Shown one piece after another: positions 33,980-43,645 of a DNA stretch of 64,000 nucleotides. The stretch is from the NCBI RefSeq assembly GCF_002892535.1, contig NZ_CP024847.1, positions 930,001 to 994,000 of the forward strand, in the 5' to 3' direction. The notes below the pieces were generated by a model. It ran no database searches. It had not been told where the DNA came from and saw only the letters and a list, made by a program, of their open reading frames with translations. Both the position numbers and the translations under genes were made by a program. This stretch comes from Aquella oligotrophica (GTDB lineage: Bacteria; Pseudomonadota; Gammaproteobacteria; Burkholderiales; UBA11063). The number at the start of each line of letters is the position of its first letter. Position 1 is the first letter of the stretch.

Positions 33980-35866
33980 ATGTTACGAATTACTTTGCCA
34001 GATGGTGCAGTACGTGAATTTGCCGATTCAGTAACTGTACTTGATGTTGCCAAAAACATCAGTTCAGGTCTGGCTAAAGCGACTTTAGCCGGAGTAGTTG
34101 ATGGAAAACTTGTTGATGCGAGTTTTACCCTTACCACAGATAGTAAGCTCCAGTTAGTCACTGATAAAGATAGTGAAGGTCTGGAAGTAATTCGTCATTC
34201 GACAGCACATTTGTTAGCGCAGGCAGTAAAACAGCTTTATCCTACTGCACAGGTTACTATCGGTCCGGTAATTGACAATGGTTTTTATTATGATTTTAGC
34301 TTTGAGCGCACATTTACTCCAGAAGACCTTGTAGCCATAGAAAAGAAAATGGCGAATCTGGTAGATCAAAATATTCAGGTTGAACGCGTAGAAATGACTC
34401 GTGAAGATGCGATTAAATATTTTGATTCAATCGGTGAGAAATATAAAGTTGAGATCATTAGTGCAATCCCGGCTGGTGAGGTTATCTCCCTTTATAAACA
34501 GGGGGATTTTATTGATTTATGCCGTGGTCCACATGTACCAAGCACCAGTAAATTGAAGGCTTTCAAACTAATGAAAGTTGCTGGAGCTTATTGGCGTGGA
34601 GACTCTAATAACGAGATGTTGCAGCGGATTTATGGTACTGCTTGGCGCAATAAAGATGAGCTAAAAGAATATCTACATATGCTTGAAGAGGCGGAGAAGC
34701 GTGATCATCGTAAGATTGGTAAACAGCTAGACCTATTCCATTTGCAGGAAGAAGCGCCAGGTATGGTATTTTGGCATCCTAAAGGCTGGGCTATCTGGCA
34801 GACAATTGAACAATATCTACGTAAAGAGCTGGATAAAGACGGCTATAAGGAAATCAAAACTCCACAAGTGGTAGATAAGATTCTTTGGGAAAAGTCTGGA
34901 CATATGCAAAATTATGGTGAAAATATGTTCTTAACTTCATCGGAAAACCGTGATTATGCAGTTAAACCAATGAATTGTCCATGTCATGTATTGGTATTTA
35001 ATCAGGGGCTTAAATCTTACCGGGATTTGCCATTACGCTTAGCTGAATTTGGTTCGTGTCATAGGAATGAGCCATCGGGTGCATTACATGGTATTATGCG
35101 TGTGCGTGGTTTTGTCCAAGATGATGCGCATATTTTCTGTACTGATGAGCAGATTGGTAGTGAAGCGGCAAAATTTATTGATTTAACTTATCGAGTATAT
35201 CAAAAATTTGGTTTTGATAAGGTTGATTTAAAGCTTTCTACTCGCCCGGAAAAACGGGTTGGTGCTGATGAACTATGGGATTCAGCTGAAGCTGCTTTAG
35301 CTAAAGCGCTAGATGATAAAGGTTTACCATATACTCTACAGCCGGGTGAGGGTGCATTTTATGGACCGAAAATTGAATTTGCGTTAAAAGACTGCTTGGG
35401 TCGAGAATGGCAATGTGGTACTTTGCAGCTTGATTTCAACTTACCTGAGCGATTAGGCGCATCATATATTGCTGAAGATGGTAGCAAGAAAATTCCAGTC
35501 ATGCTCCATCGTGCAGCTCTTGGTTCGCTTGAGCGCTTTATTGGAGTATTGATTGAGCATTATGCAGGTAATCTGCCATTTTGGCTAGCACCTGTTCAGG
35601 CTGTTGTATTAAACATTTCTGAAAAACAGAATGATTATGCGAATAAAGTATATGAGGCTTTAAGAGATGCTGGGGTTCGTGCTGAAATTGATTTATCAAA
35701 TGAGAAGATCGGTTATAAAATCCGTCAGCAATCAATGCAAAAAGTTCCATATTTGCTTGTGATCGGTGATAGCGAGATGCAAAATAATCAAGTAACAGTC
35801 CGTAAACAGGATGGCACAGATCTTGGTGCAATGACTCTTGATGAGTTTTTGCTTCTGGATAAGTAG
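33980..35866 (+). CDS. thrS: Threonyl-tRNA synthetase
   Basis: A 628-aa class II aminoacyl-tRNA synthetase. The N-terminal TGS domain ([20 protein letters not shown]) and the editing domain with [16 protein letters not shown] and the Cys of [11 protein letters not shown] are present. The catalytic core has [13 protein letters not shown] (zinc Cys), [34 protein letters not shown] and [20 protein letters not shown]; the C-terminal anticodon-binding domain ends the protein. AAGGA lies before the ATG. In most proteobacteria infC, rpmI and rplT follow; here an intrinsic terminator and an unrelated lipoprotein gene follow. Confidence 0.97.
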   Translation: MLRITLPDGAVREFADSVTVLDVAKNISSGLAKATLAGVVDGKLVDASFTLTTDSKLQLVTDKDSEGLEVIRHSTAHLLAQAVKQLYPTAQVTIGPVIDNGFYYDFSFERTFTPEDLVAIEKKMANLVDQNIQVERVEMTREDAIKYFDSIGEKYKVEIISAIPAGEVISLYKQGDFIDLCRGPHVPSTSKLKAFKLMKVAGAYWRGDSNNEMLQRIYGTAWRNKDELKEYLHMLEEAEKRDHRKIGKQLDLFHLQEEAPGMVFWHPKGWAIWQTIEQYLRKELDKDGYKEIKTPQVVDKILWEKSGHMQNYGENMFLTSSENRDYAVKPMNCPCHVLVFNQGLKSYRDLPLRLAEFGSCHRNEPSGALHGIMRVRGFVQDDAHIFCTDEQIGSEAAKFIDLTYRVYQKFGFDKVDLKLSTRPEKRVGADELWDSAEAALAKALDDKGLPYTLQPGEGAFYGPKIEFALKDCLGREWQCGTLQLDFNLPERLGASYIAEDGSKKIPVMLHRAALGSLERFIGVLIEHYAGNLPFWLAPVQAVVLNISEKQNDYANKVYEALRDAGVRAEIDLSNEKIGYKIRQQSMQKVPYLLVIGDSEMQNNQVTVRKQDGTDLGAMTLDEFLLLDK

Positions 35867-35880
35867 CCAAAGTGTTCAAT

Positions 35881-35918
35881 AAACCAAATGGAGTCTTGTT
35901 TAAGGCTCCATTTGGTTT
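35881..35918 (+). terminator. Intrinsic terminator after thrS
   Basis: AAACCAAATGGAG pairs exactly with CTCCATTTGGTTT around a 12-nt loop: a 13-bp stem starting 14 nt after the thrS stop, with a short T-run. It separates thrS from the lipoprotein-polysaccharide unit. Confidence 0.8.
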
Positions 35919-35935
35919 ATAGTGTTTATAAAATG

Positions 35936-35944
35936 TGTTACAAT
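35936..35944 (+). promoter_or_regulatory. Extended -10 promoter of the lipoprotein-polysaccharide unit
   Basis: TGTTACAAT lies 35 nt before the TTG start at 35980. No terminator is visible between here and the right edge, so it may drive much of the polysaccharide locus. Confidence 0.4.
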
Positions 35945-35979
35945 TGCTATTGATAGCAAATTTATTTTGGGGTAAGTAT

Positions 35980-36585
35980 TTGAAGAATAAATTAATCTTA
36001 TTATCTTTAATTGGCTTGATGACAGCATGTGCATCGCATAGCCAGTCTTCTAATCCGACAACAAGTGTTAGCAATGCTAGTGTAAATCAGACTGCGGCAA
36101 ATAATTCAGCTACAGCAACAGAGTCAACATTGCCTGTATTGGTTGAAGATACGGTTATAAAACAACAGATGCCAAATGCTATTTTGTTTGATCTTTATGA
36201 AAGTAGAGTTAGTCAGCAATTTATGCCAATAATTGCTTGGAATGCAGGCTATTTACTCCGGTTCCCAAATGCAAAAGTGGAGATTCAGGGAAATGCTGAT
36301 GATAAGCATAATTCAGTATCTGATGAAAAACTAGCTATGGCAAGAGCGCAAAATGTTAAAGACGTTCTACTTTATATGGGCGTAAGTGATCAGCAGATTA
36401 GTATAAAATCATTAGGTAATAAACATCCTGTTTTTGCTAAAGACAGTGATGGACACCAGCCACGTAATCAACGAGTCGATATCATGTATACTGTTGCTCC
36501 GCCGCAAGGCTATCATATTGATAAAATCCCAGTTGTGATTACTACTTCAGTAGAGCAGGTAGCTATTCCTGAGCCAATCTATTAG
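35980..36585 (+). CDS. OmpA-like lipoprotein
   Basis: A 201-aa outer-membrane lipoprotein. The start is TTG at 35980 with GGGGTAA upstream; it gives MKNKLILLSLIGLMTAC, a lipoprotein signal with lipobox Leu-Met-Thr-Ala-Cys (the longer frame from 35935 buries this signal). After a Ser/Asn/Thr-rich linker, an OmpA C-terminal peptidoglycan-binding domain spans about 80-185: AILFDLYESRV, VEIQGNADDKHNSVSDEKLA, MARAQNVKDVLLYMGV, then NQRVDIMY with the conserved Arg. Similar to Pal-like and YiaD-like proteins that tie the outer membrane to peptidoglycan. It lies 20 nt before glf without a terminator. Confidence 0.88.
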   Translation: MKNKLILLSLIGLMTACASHSQSSNPTTSVSNASVNQTAANNSATATESTLPVLVEDTVIKQQMPNAILFDLYESRVSQQFMPIIAWNAGYLLRFPNAKVEIQGNADDKHNSVSDEKLAMARAQNVKDVLLYMGVSDQQISIKSLGNKHPVFAKDSDGHQPRNQRVDIMYTVAPPQGYHIDKIPVVITTSVEQVAIPEPIY

Positions 36586-36605
36586 AGATATAAGGGTTTA
36601 GTATC

Positions 36606-37754
36606 ATGAGTATGTTTGATTATGTGGTTGTCGGAGCTGGATTATCTGGTGTTGTCATGGCAGAGCGGATTGCAAGCCAGCTAAAAAAGCGAGTGCTGAT
36701 TATTGAACGCCGGGAACATGTTGGTGGCAATACCTACGACTATTATAACGAAGATGGTATTTTAGTTAGCCGTTATGGCCCACATGTATTTCATACTAAG
36801 CTAAAAGAAATCTGGGGGTATCTATCTCAGTTTACCGAGTGGCATCACTATCAGCATAAGGTTTTAGGACATGTGGACGGTAATTTGGTGCCAATTCCAT
36901 TCAACTTAAACAGCATTAAAATACTATTTCCCAAGCCCGTTGCTGAAAAATTAAGTAGTAAGTTAATAAACTTCTTTGGTTATGGCAATAAGGTTCATGT
37001 TTTAGAACTTAAAGAAACTAAGGATGAAGATCTGAAGTTTCTTGCCGATTATGTGTATGATAAGGTGTTTTTAAATTTTACCCATAAACAGTGGGGATTA
37101 AGACCTGAAGAACTTGATGTATCAATTACTGGGCGAGTGCCAATTTATATTTCTTATGATGATAGGTATTTCAAGGATGAATTTCAGGGAGTACCAAAGT
37201 TTGGTTATGCGCGGATGATTAAAAATATGCTTAATCATAATAATATCAAATTAATGCTAAATACTGATTATCGCGAGGTTCTAACGGTAAATCATTTAAC
37301 AAAACAGATTAAATTATTTGGACAGCCATTTGAAGGGAAGCTAATTTATACTGGTAAAATTGATGAATTATTTGATTTTTGTTTTGGTGAATTGCCGTAT
37401 CGGGGGCTGGAACTTAAATTTGAAACTGTTAACCGGGAGTTTTATCAGGAAGCTGGAACGATTCACTTTTCAAATGAATACGAATTTACTCGGGTTTCAG
37501 AAATGAAAAGAATTACCGGGCAAAAGAGTAATGTTACAACAATTATTCGTGAATTTCCCAAAGATTGTAATCGTAATGATATTCCATATTATCCGATTCC
37601 ACAACAAGAAAATATTGAAAAATTTAATCAGTATAAAGAAAAAGCCAAAGATTATCCAAATATAATTTTAACTGGTAGGCTTGCTGATTATAAATACTAT
37701 GATATGCATGCATCAATCCTGATGGCATTAGACAAATTTAAAAAAGGATTATGA
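36606..37754 (+). CDS. glf: UDP-galactopyranose mutase
   Basis: A 382-aa flavoenzyme that interconverts UDP-galactopyranose and UDP-galactofuranose. The N-terminal FAD-binding motif is [18 protein letters not shown] followed by [22 protein letters not shown] and the active-site Arg region ([18 protein letters not shown]) match Glf. Its presence implies galactofuranose in the surface glycan. AAGGG lies nine bases upstream of the first ATG. Its stop overlaps the gmd start (ATGA). Confidence 0.96.
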   Translation: MSMFDYVVVGAGLSGVVMAERIASQLKKRVLIIERREHVGGNTYDYYNEDGILVSRYGPHVFHTKLKEIWGYLSQFTEWHHYQHKVLGHVDGNLVPIPFNLNSIKILFPKPVAEKLSSKLINFFGYGNKVHVLELKETKDEDLKFLADYVYDKVFLNFTHKQWGLRPEELDVSITGRVPIYISYDDRYFKDEFQGVPKFGYARMIKNMLNHNNIKLMLNTDYREVLTVNHLTKQIKLFGQPFEGKLIYTGKIDELFDFCFGELPYRGLELKFETVNREFYQEAGTIHFSNEYEFTRVSEMKRITGQKSNVTTIIREFPKDCNRNDIPYYPIPQQENIEKFNQYKEKAKDYPNIILTGRLADYKYYDMHASILMALDKFKKGL

Positions 37755-38830
37755 CTTTGAAAAAAGTAGCATTAATAACTGGAATCAATGGTCAAGATGG
37801 CTCATATTTGGCAGAATTATTGATAGAAAAAGGTTACGAGGTTCATGGTATTCTTCGTCGTAGTTCAATTTTTAATACGCAACGGATAGAGCATTTATAT
37901 CTTGATGATCTAGTTGAAGATATGCATAAAGAACGTAAGCTACAATTACATTATGGCGATATGACTGATTCAACTTCATTAATTCATATTATCCAAAAAA
38001 CCCAGCCAGATGAGATTTATAATCTGGCGGCACAATCACATGTAAAAGTATCGTTTGAGATTCCTGAATATACTGCAAATGGTGATGCAATTGGAACGCT
38101 ACGAATTTTGGAAGCTGTACGAATGCTAGGCTTGGAAAAGAAAACTCGGATTTATCAGGCATCAACTTCTGAATTATATGGTAAAGTACAGGAAATCCCA
38201 CAAACTGAAACTACCCCATTTTATCCACGTTCGCCTTATGCGGTAGCGAAGCAATATGCGTTCTGGATTACCAAAAATTACCGTGAGGCATATAATATGT
38301 ATGCGGTAAATGGTATCTTATTCAATCATGAATCAGAACGGCGTGGTGAGACTTTTGTAACTCGTAAGATTACCTTAGCCGTTGCCAATATCAAAAAGGG
38401 CTATCAAAAAAAATTATATTTAGGTAACCTAAACTCCCTACGTGACTGGGGTTATGCCAAAGATTATGTTGAATGTATGTGGATGATACTTCAACACGAT
38501 ACCCCAGAAGATTTTGTAATTGCAACAGGTGAGCAACATTCAGTACGTGAATTTACTGAGCTAGCATTTAAAGTTGCTGGAATCGATATTGAATGGCGAG
38601 GTGAAGGTATTAATGAGCAAGGAGTTTGCCGTCAGAGTGGTCAAGTATTGGTAGAAGTAGATCCAAAGTATTTTCGCCCAACAGAAGTGGATACCTTACT
38701 GGGGAATCCGGCAAAAGCTAGAGAGCTATTGGGCTGGAATCCAACCAAAACATCCTTTGAACAGCTAGTTAAGATTATGACAACACACGATTTAGATTAT
38801 GTTGAAAGAATGAGATTGGCGAGATATTAA
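37751..38830 (+). CDS. gmd: GDP-mannose 4,6-dehydratase
   Basis: A 359-aa SDR enzyme that converts GDP-mannose to GDP-4-keto-6-deoxymannose. The NADP-binding motif is [42 protein letters not shown], the catalytic SELYGK and [13 protein letters not shown] (Tyr-x3-Lys) and [17 protein letters not shown] are all diagnostic. Overlaps glf by 4 nt and is followed by fcl after 1 nt. With Fcl it supplies GDP-L-fucose, used by the GT11 fucosyltransferase nearby. Confidence 0.97.
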   Translation: MTLKKVALITGINGQDGSYLAELLIEKGYEVHGILRRSSIFNTQRIEHLYLDDLVEDMHKERKLQLHYGDMTDSTSLIHIIQKTQPDEIYNLAAQSHVKVSFEIPEYTANGDAIGTLRILEAVRMLGLEKKTRIYQASTSELYGKVQEIPQTETTPFYPRSPYAVAKQYAFWITKNYREAYNMYAVNGILFNHESERRGETFVTRKITLAVANIKKGYQKKLYLGNLNSLRDWGYAKDYVECMWMILQHDTPEDFVIATGEQHSVREFTELAFKVAGIDIEWRGEGINEQGVCRQSGQVLVEVDPKYFRPTEVDTLLGNPAKARELLGWNPTKTSFEQLVKIMTTHDLDYVERMRLARY

Positions 38831-38831
38831 G

Positions 38832-39920
38832 ATGGATAAAAAAAGTAAAATTTATATTGCGGGACATCGTGGGCTGGTTGGTTCAGCGCTAGTTCGGAAC
38901 TTACAGGTAAATGGTTATACAAATTTGGTATTAAAAACCCATGCTGAACTTGATTTGACAAATCAACAGGCAGTACATGAGTTTTTTGCCAAAGAACAGC
39001 CTGAATATGTATTTTTAGCTGCGGCTAAAGTTGGCGGGATTCATGCTAATAATACTTACCGGGCAGATTTTATCTATGATAATCTACAGATTCAGAATAA
39101 TATTATTCATGCCAGTTATCAGAATAATGTCAAGAAACTATTATTTCTTGGTAGCAGTTGCATTTATCCTAAAGAGGCACCTCAACCGATGCCTGAAGAT
39201 TGCCTCTTAACAGGAGTGCTTGAATATACTAATGAACCATATGCAATAGCTAAAATTGCTGGTATTAAGCTATGCGAAAGCTATAATCTGCAGTACGGGA
39301 CTAATTATATAGCGGTTATGCCAACCAATCTTTATGGACCGAATGATAATTTTGATCTTGAGAAATCACACGTGTTACCTGCAATGATACGTAAGATACA
39401 TCTGGCAAAATTGCTGGATGAGGGGAATTATTTAGAGATTGCAAAAAATCTGAGCATCAATCCTGACAATACTTTATTGGAAAAGACTCTTGCTAAATAT
39501 GGTATAACTAAAATTGCTAAGATAACAACATTGAAGCTCTGGGGTAGTGGCAATCCATATCGAGAGTTTTTGCATGTAGATGATATGGCAGATGCATGTA
39601 TTTATGTCATGAATAAAGTTGATTTTACCGATCTTATCAAAGGTAAGAGCGAAATTAGAAATACTCACATCAATATTGGAACTGGTGAGGATTTAACAAT
39701 TAGGGAATTGGCATATTTAATCAAGGAACAAATCCAGTTTAATGGACAGATAGAATTTGATGCAACTAAACCAGACGGAACTTATCGTAAACTACAAGAT
39801 GTAAGTAAACTGCATCAACTTGGTTGGCGGCATAAGATCAAGCTTTCAAGTGGAGTAAAAGAATTAAGTGACTGGTATTTAAATAATAACCTTGTTAGCA
39901 GCAAAAATGACCAATTTTAG
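38832..39920 (+). CDS. fcl: GDP-L-fucose synthase
   Basis: A 362-aa SDR epimerase/reductase that finishes GDP-L-fucose. Motifs: [66 protein letters not shown] (Tyr-x3-Lys) and [10 protein letters not shown]. It is about 40 residues longer than E. coli Fcl because of an insertion at about 195-240 ([19 protein letters not shown]) before [18 protein letters not shown]. The active site is unaffected. The stop lies inside the start of the wzx gene. Confidence 0.96.
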   Translation: MDKKSKIYIAGHRGLVGSALVRNLQVNGYTNLVLKTHAELDLTNQQAVHEFFAKEQPEYVFLAAAKVGGIHANNTYRADFIYDNLQIQNNIIHASYQNNVKKLLFLGSSCIYPKEAPQPMPEDCLLTGVLEYTNEPYAIAKIAGIKLCESYNLQYGTNYIAVMPTNLYGPNDNFDLEKSHVLPAMIRKIHLAKLLDEGNYLEIAKNLSINPDNTLLEKTLAKYGITKIAKITTLKLWGSGNPYREFLHVDDMADACIYVMNKVDFTDLIKGKSEIRNTHINIGTGEDLTIRELAYLIKEQIQFNGQIEFDATKPDGTYRKLQDVSKLHQLGWRHKIKLSSGVKELSDWYLNNNLVSSKNDQF

Positions 39921-41157
39921 AAAATATGCAAGTAGTGCTGTTTTTCGAAATTTTGTTTATCTAAATCTGACACAGGTAATAAATTATATTTTTCCATTCG
40001 TAACCTTTCCTTATGTATCAAGGATTTTTTCCCAAGATAATTATGGTTTAATCATTACTGCTACAGCATTTGCCAGTTATCTTGGTTTATTTACCGATTT
40101 TGGTTTTAATCTTTCAGCAACTCGCGACATTGCAAAAGAAGCAAAAGAAAATCCACTAGCAATTAATCGGATTTTTAATAGTGTAATAACTGCTAAAATT
40201 GTTTTATATTTTGTTTTTTTAATTCCGTTATGTGGCTTTATTTTTATTTCGGATAAATACAGCAGGCATGCTTCAATTTTTATGTGGTATTTTGCTGGGG
40301 TTTTCGGTAATTTATTATTTCCTACTTGGTATTTTCAGGCCACCAATAATATGCAGAATATTGCCAAATTTAATTTGCTAAGTAGAGTTCTTGGTGTATT
40401 ATTATTATTCTTGATTGTACGGAATAATGATGATCTTCTAAATTTTGCTATAATGAATGCTGTTATTTCATTAATAATAGGGGTACTGGCTATCTATATT
40501 GTTATCAGCAAATATCATATTCATCTTAAATTGTCATTTAAGTTCACAGCCTTACTGGTTACCATTAAGGAGGGCTTTGCAAGTTTTACCGCAGTACTAC
40601 TGATTAGTTTTTATACCACATTTAACTCTCTTCTACTAAGTTGGTTTTGTGGTTATAAAGATGTTGCTATTTATGGTGTTGCAGATAAAATTATTGGTAT
40701 AGTGTTAACAGTACAAGGGGCGTTAATTCAGGCAGTTTACCCGTCGATAACAGCCGAAGAACAAGGTTCAATTATCAAGCATAAAACATTGAAGTTATTC
40801 CGGTATAATATTTTCTTAGGGGTTATGATTTGTGTGTTCCTTAATTTATTTGCACCTTTAATAATTCATATCTTTACCGGACATAAATATGATCTTTCTA
40901 TCCCTGTCTTGCGCATTTTATCGTTAGTCCCTATAATTATGGCTTTCTCGTCAGCATTGTCAACATACTGCTTTGCGTTAAAGAAAGAGCGATATCAGGT
41001 ATATGCTTATATTATAGGTGTCATTTACTGTATTATGGCTAATTTAATTCTTATTAAAAATTATACTTATTTTGCGGTGAGCTATAACTATCTATTGTGT
41101 GAGATTATAAGCTTATTTGCTCTATATTTATTCATAAAAAATATAAAGTCAAGGTAA
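39907..41157 (+). CDS. wzx: Polysaccharide flippase, Wzx/RfbX family
   Basis: A 416-aa membrane protein with about 12 hydrophobic helices and few charges, of the MOP/PST flippase superfamily. The N-terminal [20 protein letters not shown] and [20 protein letters not shown] match O-antigen flippases, and [19 protein letters not shown] is the central cytoplasmic loop. It moves undecaprenyl-linked repeat units to the periplasm. ATG 39907 is preferred over the TTG at 39892; both overlap the 3' end of fcl. No Wzy-type polymerase is seen in the window. Confidence 0.88.
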   Translation: MTNFRKYASSAVFRNFVYLNLTQVINYIFPFVTFPYVSRIFSQDNYGLIITATAFASYLGLFTDFGFNLSATRDIAKEAKENPLAINRIFNSVITAKIVLYFVFLIPLCGFIFISDKYSRHASIFMWYFAGVFGNLLFPTWYFQATNNMQNIAKFNLLSRVLGVLLLFLIVRNNDDLLNFAIMNAVISLIIGVLAIYIVISKYHIHLKLSFKFTALLVTIKEGFASFTAVLLISFYTTFNSLLLSWFCGYKDVAIYGVADKIIGIVLTVQGALIQAVYPSITAEEQGSIIKHKTLKLFRYNIFLGVMICVFLNLFAPLIIHIFTGHKYDLSIPVLRILSLVPIIMAFSSALSTYCFALKKERYQVYAYIIGVIYCIMANLILIKNYTYFAVSYNYLLCEIISLFALYLFIKNIKSR

Positions 41158-41158
41158 T

Positions 41159-41917
41159 ATGACTATGAAAGATTCAATTGCGATAATTTATAAACTTTAT
41201 AAATTACAAACAAAAGAGCTCTTCAAGCAGTTGGCTAAACTTTTTCTGTTCTACAAAGAAAAGAAAGTATTTTTGGCAAATAGCAATCAAAAACGCTTTG
41301 AGCTTGGTCAAGACTATCCATGTTTACTTGATCGCACAAAAACAACGGGTTTTGATCCACATTACTTATATCATGTGGCTTGGGCATGTCGAAAGATTGT
41401 CGCAATTAACCCATCGAAGCATATTGATATTTCTTCGTCATTAAATTTTTGTGCAAATGTTTCAGCAATTGTGCCTACAGAATTTTATGATTTTAGACCA
41501 GCAGATATATGTCTTGACGGTCTAGTGTGTAAATCAGCCAATATTTTAGACTTGCCACATGAAGATAATAGTGTAGAATCATTATCATGTATGCATGTTG
41601 TTGAACATATTGGTCTTGGGCGTTATGGTGATAGTATAGACTATAATGGTGATTTGAAGGCTATTCGTGAACTTAAACGAGTTCTTAGGGCTGATGGCAG
41701 CCTAATTTTTGTGGTTCCAATATCAGCAACGCCTGAAATTGAATTTAACGCTCATCGGAAATACAGCTTTGAGCAGGTTATGGATTTATTTGCTGAGTTT
41801 AAATTAATTGAACATGCTCTAGTCACAGACGAACATCAATTTGTTATAAATCCAGAACCTCAGTTATACCAGGCACAACATTATGGATGTGGGTGTTTTT
41901 GGTTTAAAAAAAGATAA
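41159..41917 (+). CDS. DUF268-like, methyltransferase-like protein
   Basis: A 252-aa protein with a class I methyltransferase-like fold. SCMHVVEHIGLGRYGDSID followed by DLKAIRELKRVLRADGSLIF is the post-motif II/III region of SAM enzymes, and IDISSSLNFCANVSAIVP replaces the usual Gly-rich motif I. This matches the DUF268 family often found in glycan loci. The normal SAM-binding glycines are not evident, so it may not methylate. Starts at the first of two ATGs, with AAGG just upstream. It lies between wzx and a GT2 gene. Confidence 0.75.
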   Translation: MTMKDSIAIIYKLYKLQTKELFKQLAKLFLFYKEKKVFLANSNQKRFELGQDYPCLLDRTKTTGFDPHYLYHVAWACRKIVAINPSKHIDISSSLNFCANVSAIVPTEFYDFRPADICLDGLVCKSANILDLPHEDNSVESLSCMHVVEHIGLGRYGDSIDYNGDLKAIRELKRVLRADGSLIFVVPISATPEIEFNAHRKYSFEQVMDLFAEFKLIEHALVTDEHQFVINPEPQLYQAQHYGCGCFWFKKR

Positions 41918-41933
41918 TTTGAGTTTAAAGCTG

Positions 41934-42860
41934 ATGAACCTAGTTAGCGTAATTATGCCAGTTTATAATTCCAGAAAGTATCTAGCTCGTGCAATAGAGA
42001 GTATTTTGCATCAGACTCATACTAATTTGGAGCTAATCATTATTGATGATTGCTCTAGTGATGATAGTCTTGAAATAGCAGAAAGCTATCAAATACGAGA
42101 TAATAGGGTTAGAATAATAGCTAACTCCAAAAATAAAAAGCAAGCTTATTGTCGAAATATCGGGATTGAACTCTCCTCTGGTGACTATATTGCATTTCTT
42201 GATTCTGACGATATCGCCTGTGAGAATAGAATTCAGCTCCAGCTTGGATATCTTGAAAATAATCCAGATTGTGTAGGTTGTGGAAGCTATGGAGAGTATA
42301 TAGATAAAGATGGTAATTTATCTGGACGGTATATAATACCTCCAGTTAACTATCCGTTGATCAAGGCTGAAGCTTTTTTTGGAGATAATCCATTTATTCA
42401 GTCCTCCATGATGCTACGGAAAGATATTCTCAATAAATATAACCTGAGATATGATGAATCATATGGGGGTATAGCAGAAGACTATCAATTCTGGTTACAA
42501 ATTCTGAAAAATGATTTAAAATTATTAAACATTAACAAACCTCTTGTTTATTATCGTTTTGGTGATAATTTACAGGCTACCGTAATGAATAGCCACAAAT
42601 TTAGACCAGTTGTTGAGGCTATGGTTATTGAAAATATTGAGTTAATCTGTCATAAAAAATATATTGGAAAACTATATCGGCAAAGTCTTTTACGAGACGA
42701 TTTTTTAAGGAAAGTGGTAGCTATTCTACTCTATCCATTAGCCGCAATAATGATTATTTATTCTAATAATAAATCCAAAATATTAGATAAGGATGCTTTA
42801 AAAAAGACTCTATACATGCATTCTCCTCGAATTAATTTACTTCGCTTTGTTTTAAGGTGA
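41934..42860 (+). CDS. Glycosyltransferase family 2 (copy A)
   Basis: A 308-aa GT-A enzyme starting at ATG 41934, 17 nt after the previous stop (a longer frame from 41883 adds untypical residues). Motifs: VSVIMPVYNSRKYLARAIES, LIIIDDCSSDDSLEIAESYQ and the DxD-like AFLDSDDIA; later AEDYQFWLQI (the ED acceptor motif). The C-terminal end has a hydrophobic and basic patch (YPLAAIMIIYSNN) suited to membrane association. It is strongly similar to the GT2 at 44472, and the two flank the GT6-GT11 pair. Sugar specificity is not readable. Confidence 0.9.
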   Translation: MNLVSVIMPVYNSRKYLARAIESILHQTHTNLELIIIDDCSSDDSLEIAESYQIRDNRVRIIANSKNKKQAYCRNIGIELSSGDYIAFLDSDDIACENRIQLQLGYLENNPDCVGCGSYGEYIDKDGNLSGRYIIPPVNYPLIKAEAFFGDNPFIQSSMMLRKDILNKYNLRYDESYGGIAEDYQFWLQILKNDLKLLNINKPLVYYRFGDNLQATVMNSHKFRPVVEAMVIENIELICHKKYIGKLYRQSLLRDDFLRKVVAILLYPLAAIMIIYSNNKSKILDKDALKKTLYMHSPRINLLRFVLR

Positions 42861-42862
42861 TC

Positions 42863-43645
42863 ATGAAAATCGCAATACTATATATTTGTACCGGAAAATA
42901 TGATGTTTTCTGGAGTGAGTTTTATGATAGCTGTAAAAAAATGTTTTGTCCGGAACAAGAAAAGCACTTTTTTGTATTTACTGATTCACCACGAATTCAT
43001 GGCGATGAGCATGTTAGTATTATCTATCAGGATAATTTAGGGTGGCCATTTAATACCTTATACAGATATAAAATGTTTTTGAGAATAGAAGAACAACTAC
43101 TTAATTTTGATAAAGTGGTGTTTTTTAATGGCAATTGTGTTTTTGTGGATAACGTTGAATTTAATGAGTTCTTTGGAGTTGAGTCTAAGTTATTAGCTTG
43201 TCTTCATCCGGGATTCTTTGACAAAAAGCATGAAGAGTATACTTATGAGAAGAGAGAAACCTCTACCGCATTTGTAATAAAACCATGGAAATACTTTGCT
43301 GGCGGTATAAATGGTGGAGATAGTCGCTTATTTCTTGAAATGTGCCATAAAATTTCTGAAAATATTGAAATTGATTTAAATAATGGTATTGTTGCTCTGT
43401 GGCATGATGAAAGTCACTGGAATAGTCTACTTAATAACGAACGTAGTTTGATTGAGCCAATATTACATATTCTATCTCCGGCGTATCTATATCCAAATGG
43501 CTGGGAGATCCCGTTTTTGGCAAAAATTCGGTTACGGGATAAAAATAATTATGGGGGTCATGGATTTTTGCGTGGAGAGCGTAATATGGAAAGCCGGGTT
43601 AAAAGATTTCTCAAGTTTATGGCAGGGAAGTTTAAATGCAGATAG
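42863..43645 (+). CDS. Glycosyltransferase family 6 (ABO-like alpha-1,3-Gal/GalNAc transferase)
   Basis: A 260-aa bacterial member of the family that contains the human A and B blood-group transferases. Start is ATG 42863, with AAGG at ideal spacing; GTG 42857 is less likely. Family marks: AILYICTGKYDVFW, FFVFTDSPR, NLGWPFNTLYRYKMFLRIEE, HPGFF, FAGGINGGDSRLFLEMCHK, HDESHWN and SPAYLYPNGWEIPF. Where animal enzymes have the metal-binding DxD, this has Asn-Gly-Asn at 89-91 (FFNGNCVF). The NxN variant is known in bacterial metal-independent GT6 enzymes. It likely adds alpha-1,3-linked Gal or GalNAc to a galactose that carries alpha-1,2-fucose. Overlaps the following GT11 gene. Confidence 0.93.
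   Translation: MKIAILYICTGKYDVFWSEFYDSCKKMFCPEQEKHFFVFTDSPRIHGDEHVSIIYQDNLGWPFNTLYRYKMFLRIEEQLLNFDKVVFFNGNCVFVDNVEFNEFFGVESKLLACLHPGFFDKKHEEYTYEKRETSTAFVIKPWKYFAGGINGGDSRLFLEMCHKISENIEIDLNNGIVALWHDESHWNSLLNNERSLIEPILHILSPAYLYPNGWEIPFLAKIRLRDKNNYGGHGFLRGERNMESRVKRFLKFMAGKFKCR

Noticed and set aside
35538-36074. 178-aa minus-strand ORF opposite the thrS end and the lipoprotein start
   Set aside because: It lies antisense to thrS and crosses the terminator and promoter of the next gene; the composition is that of a shadow frame.
41883-41933. Longer start for the first GT2 gene
   Set aside because: It adds 17 residues overlapping the previous gene; the protein from 41934 begins right at the conserved VSVIMPVYN region.
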